Source of the DNA: Actinomycetes bacterium
Lineage (GTDB): Bacteria > Actinomycetota > Actinomycetes > Propionibacteriales > Propionibacteriaceae
Direction of reading: 5' to 3'
DNA: 9,151 nucleotides
Assembly: GCA_021794705.1 (NCBI GenBank)
Contig: JAJYQH010000318.1
Coordinates: forward strand, 1-9,151
The notes beneath the pieces are model-generated. The model was not told the origin of the DNA. It did not search any database and saw nothing but the letters and a program-made list of their open reading frames with translations. Below are positions 7,163 to 9,151 of this stretch, piece after piece. Position numbers and translations under genes: made by a program. Positions within the stretch are counted from its first letter, which is position 1. Each line of letters opens with the position of its first letter.

Positions 7163-8041
7163 TCAGGGGTTGCCGACCAGGCGGATCAGCCCTTCCTGGG
7201 CGGTCGAGGAGACGAGCCTGCCGTTCTGGAACAGCCGACCCTCCGAGAACCCGAGGGCGTGGGACGCCGAGGGCGACACCTGGTCGTACAGCAGCCACTC
7301 GTCCGCCCGCATTCGGCGGTGGAACCACATGGCGTGGTCGATGGACGCCGACTGCAGGTTGGGCGACAGGAACGCCACCTGGTGCGGCACGGTCGACACG
7401 CTGAGCAGGCTGAGGTCGGACAGGTACGCCAGCAGGGCCTCGTGCAGCCGGTGTTCCGCGCCCGCGGGGACGCCGGGATCGTCGAGCCGGTCGGTGGTGC
7501 GGATCCACAGCCGCATGTGCGCTCCGTGCGAGCGGGGCTCGATCCCGCCGCCGGCCCCGGAGGTGCCGGCGATGCGGACGTCGAGGGCGTCCCACTCGCG
7601 CCACAGCGGCGAGTCGCCGAACCGCGACCGCATCGTGTCGGCGAAGCCGGGACAGTCGTCGGGAGCCGGCACGTCGGGCATGACGTCGTGGTGGTCGAGG
7701 CCCGGCTCGCCGATGTGGAAGGACGCCGACACCTGGCAGATCACCCGTCCCGCCTGGCGCGCCTCCACCCGCCTCGCGCTGAAGGTGTTGCCGTCCCGCA
7801 GGTTCTCGACCGAGTAGAGGATCGGTCGCTCCACCCGCCCGGGCCGCAGGAAGTAGGCATGCAGGGAGTGCAGCGCCCGCTCATCGACCACGGTGTCGTA
7901 GGCGGCGGTGATCGCCTGGGCGAGCACGAGGCCGCCGAAGGTGCGTTGCAGGTTCGACAGCAGCTGGTGGCCCCGGAACAGCCCGACCTCGAGCGGTTCC
8001 AGGCGCAGCAGGTCGACGAGTTCGGCGGTCGTTTCCGGCAT
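7163..8041 (-). CDS. tesB: Acyl-CoA thioesterase II (TesB family)
   Basis: A 292-residue double hot-dog thioesterase that hydrolyses acyl-CoA to free fatty acid and CoA in the cytosol; E. coli TesB has 286 residues. The N-terminal half has RTFGGLVLAQAITAA and LHSLHAYFLRPG (family hallmarks) and the first hot-dog strands up to CQVSASFH. The C-terminal half has IDHAMWFHR, DEWLLYDQVSPSAS and STAQEGLIR. Against the E. coli triad Asp204-Thr228-Gln278, the matching residues are Asp209 (YLSDLSLL), Ser233 (SIDH) and Gln282 (AQEG), so Thr is replaced by Ser. The ATG at 8041 matches the family start although only a weak GTGGGG lies before it. It follows hrpA by 47 bp on the same strand and may be co-transcribed. 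Confidence 0.95.
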   Translation of the reverse strand: MPETTAELVDLLRLEPLEVGLFRGHQLLSNLQRTFGGLVLAQAITAAYDTVVDERALHSLHAYFLRPGRVERPILYSVENLRDGNTFSARRVEARQAGRVICQVSASFHIGEPGLDHHDVMPDVPAPDDCPGFADTMRSRFGDSPLWREWDALDVRIAGTSGAGGGIEPRSHGAHMRLWIRTTDRLDDPGVPAGAEHRLHEALLAYLSDLSLLSVSTVPHQVAFLSPNLQSASIDHAMWFHRRMRADEWLLYDQVSPSASHALGFSEGRLFQNGRLVSSTAQEGLIRLVGNP

Positions 8042-8053
8042 GGCCCCACAATG

Positions 8054-8077
8054 CCATGGCCGGTCCCGCCGGCATGG
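8054..8077 (-). other. Hairpin in the hrpA-tesB spacer
   Basis: CCATG-(G)-CCGG (8054-8063) pairs with CCGG-CATGG (8069-8077) around a 5-nt loop, giving 9 bp with one bulged G. It starts 11 bp after the hrpA stop and ends 12 bp before the tesB ATG. It could weaken read-through from hrpA or cover the weak tesB ribosome site. Confidence 0.45.
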
Positions 8078-8088
8078 GGGCGGTGCGG

Positions 8089-9151
8089 TCAGCCCTGCGC
8101 GGCGATCGCAGCCCTGATCCGCTTGGGCGACACGGTCACCACGGTGCGCAGCTGCTGGGCGAACAGCTGCACCCGTAGCTCCTCGAGGAGGAAGCCGATC
8201 TCCTCGACCGGCGCGGGCAGCGGCCCCGGGGGTTGGCGGTCGCAGAGCGCTGCGTACTCGGCCTCGAGGTCCTCGACGACTCGCACCTGCTGGCGGTCGC
8301 GGGTGGGGTTGGACGCCGCCGCGCGCAGCCGCTGGGCCATCGCCTGGAGGTAGCGGGGCAGGTGGTCGTACCACGGGTCGGCGGTGGCGGAGATGAAGTT
8401 GCGGAAGACCAGGTTGGCCAGCTGCTCGGTGACGTCCGGGGCCGCGGGATTGGCCGGCGTGAGCAGGGCGTCGACCTCCCGGCGTCCCCGCAGCACGGAC
8501 GCCGCGGTGGCCACCACCGCGCGCATCTCGTCGGCCTGCGCCTCGCGCACGGCGAGGGCCAGCCCCTCGTAGCCGGCCTGGTCGCGGACGGCCTCGGGGT
8601 CGCCGAACCGGCGGGCGAGCCGGTCGACGGTCTTGAGCCGTGCGTCCGCGAGCAGTTCGGGCACCGACGGGTAGGGGGACGTGCCGAGCGCGAGCTTGTC
8701 GGCGTTGCCGAGGTGTGACACGACCCAGCGGGTCGGGTCGGGGTTGGTGAGAGTGAGCAGCCGACGGACGCCGGCCGCGTGGAACCGCGCCTGCCGGGCG
8801 GGCGAGTCGAGGGTCTCGAGCGCGACGGTGGTGACCCGGTCGACGAGGGCCGGGTAGCCGACCGCCTGCACCCCGTTGCTCTGCACGGCAAGCGTGGCGG
8901 GGATGGTGCCGAACACCCACGAGGTGCCCGTGCGGGTCTCCTGGGAACGGGAGGCCTGGGTGAGCGTCCGGGTGACGCGGTCGCGGAGGTCCTGCTGGAG
9001 GGTGGCGAGGTCCTTGCCGGTGCCGGTGGCCCGGCCCTTCTCGAGCACCCGGAAGTTCACCCGGAGGTGGTCGGGCACGGCGTCGGGCCGCCACTGGCCG
9101 GCGTCCACGATCTCGCCGGTGAGCTGGCGCAGCGCCCGGCCCAGCTCCCCG
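8089..9151 (-). CDS. hrpA: ATP-dependent RNA helicase HrpA, C-terminal part (5' end outside window)
   Basis: The frame runs open from the window edge to a TGA at 8089-8091, giving 353 residues of the C-terminal region (DUF3418) specific to HrpA-type DEAH-box helicases. The visible N-terminal end reads LGRALRQLTGEIVDAGQW, continuing without a break into DHLRVNFRVLEKG and GKDLATLQQDL, typical of HrpA. The GTG at 9108 is therefore an internal Val and not the start. The end carries EEIGFLLEELRVQLFAQQLRT and VSPKRIRAAI, the conserved HrpA C-terminus. The helicase motifs (Walker A, DEAH) lie upstream of the window. E. coli HrpA remodels RNA and acts on stalled ribosomes. The full actinobacterial protein is usually about 1300 residues, so roughly a quarter is seen here. 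tesB follows on the same strand. Confidence 0.93.
   Translation of the reverse strand, partial: GELGRALRQLTGEIVDAGQWRPDAVPDHLRVNFRVLEKGRATGTGKDLATLQQDLRDRVTRTLTQASRSQETRTGTSWVFGTIPATLAVQSNGVQAVGYPALVDRVTTVALETLDSPARQARFHAAGVRRLLTLTNPDPTRWVVSHLGNADKLALGTSPYPSVPELLADARLKTVDRLARRFGDPEAVRDQAGYEGLALAVREAQADEMRAVVATAASVLRGRREVDALLTPANPAAPDVTEQLANLVFRNFISATADPWYDHLPRYLQAMAQRLRAAASNPTRDRQQVRVVEDLEAEYAALCDRQPPGPLPAPVEEIGFLLEELRVQLFAQQLRTVVTVSPKRIRAAIAAQG

Noticed and set aside
6873..7817. Plus-strand open frames spanning the sigB end, the repeat block and tesB
   Set aside because: They run through a terminator and antisense to tesB, with no ribosome site or domain; the repeat block only looks protein-like because it is repeated.
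8042..9094. Extension of the tesB frame upstream to 9094
   Set aside because: The added part is an Arg/Pro-rich off-frame reading of hrpA. The conserved TesB sequence starts at the ATG at 8041.
9106..9108. GTG at 9108 as the start of a separate gene for the HrpA C-terminal domain
   Set aside because: The same frame continues upstream to the window edge with HrpA-like sequence (ELGRALRQLTGEI), so the codon is an internal valine.

Overview
The window is high-GC DNA throughout, with GTG as well as ATG starts, Shine-Dalgarno sites of the AGGA type and an actinobacterial gene set: a principal sigma factor with a long acidic N-terminus, a second SigB/Hrd-type group 2 sigma factor, a TreS-like GH13 enzyme, TesB and HrpA. 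It is almost certainly chromosomal DNA of an actinomycete. Propionibacteriales would fit, but I cannot fix the family by eye. I see no tRNA, rRNA, transposase, integrase or CRISPR array.

Left part (1-1760): the 3' end of a plus-strand GH13 glucosyltransferase or amylase of the trehalose-synthase type, missing only its first residues, then a perfect 13-bp-stem hairpin that can stop transcription from both sides. Facing it (1776-3512, minus) is a gene for a secreted protein made of a signal peptide, three copies of a ~120-residue beta-rich domain and two copies of a ~70-residue cysteine-containing module. Its leader (3513-3807) is dense with structure: two tandem 21-bp hairpin units directly before the ribosome site, a 7-bp-arm inverted repeat, and a 22-bp tandem direct repeat.

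Middle part (3808-6993): a 67-residue CxxC/CxxxxC zinc-ribbon protein, probably leaderless, with its own terminator. Next come rpoD (minus) with its terminator, and a second sigma-70 gene of the SigB type (plus), head to head with rpoD across a 272-bp control region. The two sigma genes are paralogues and share a 57-bp near-identical inverted stretch over region 2.

Right part (6994-9151): a compact intergenic block of nested repeats and hairpins (7011-7121), then a likely two-gene minus-strand unit, hrpA (cut by the window edge) followed by tesB, separated by 47 bp that contain a hairpin.

The genes do not form one pathway. This is a core-genome neighbourhood around the housekeeping sigma factor. 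The less explained items are the repeat-built exported protein with its unusual leader, the leaderless zinc-ribbon gene, and the structured repeat between sigB and tesB.
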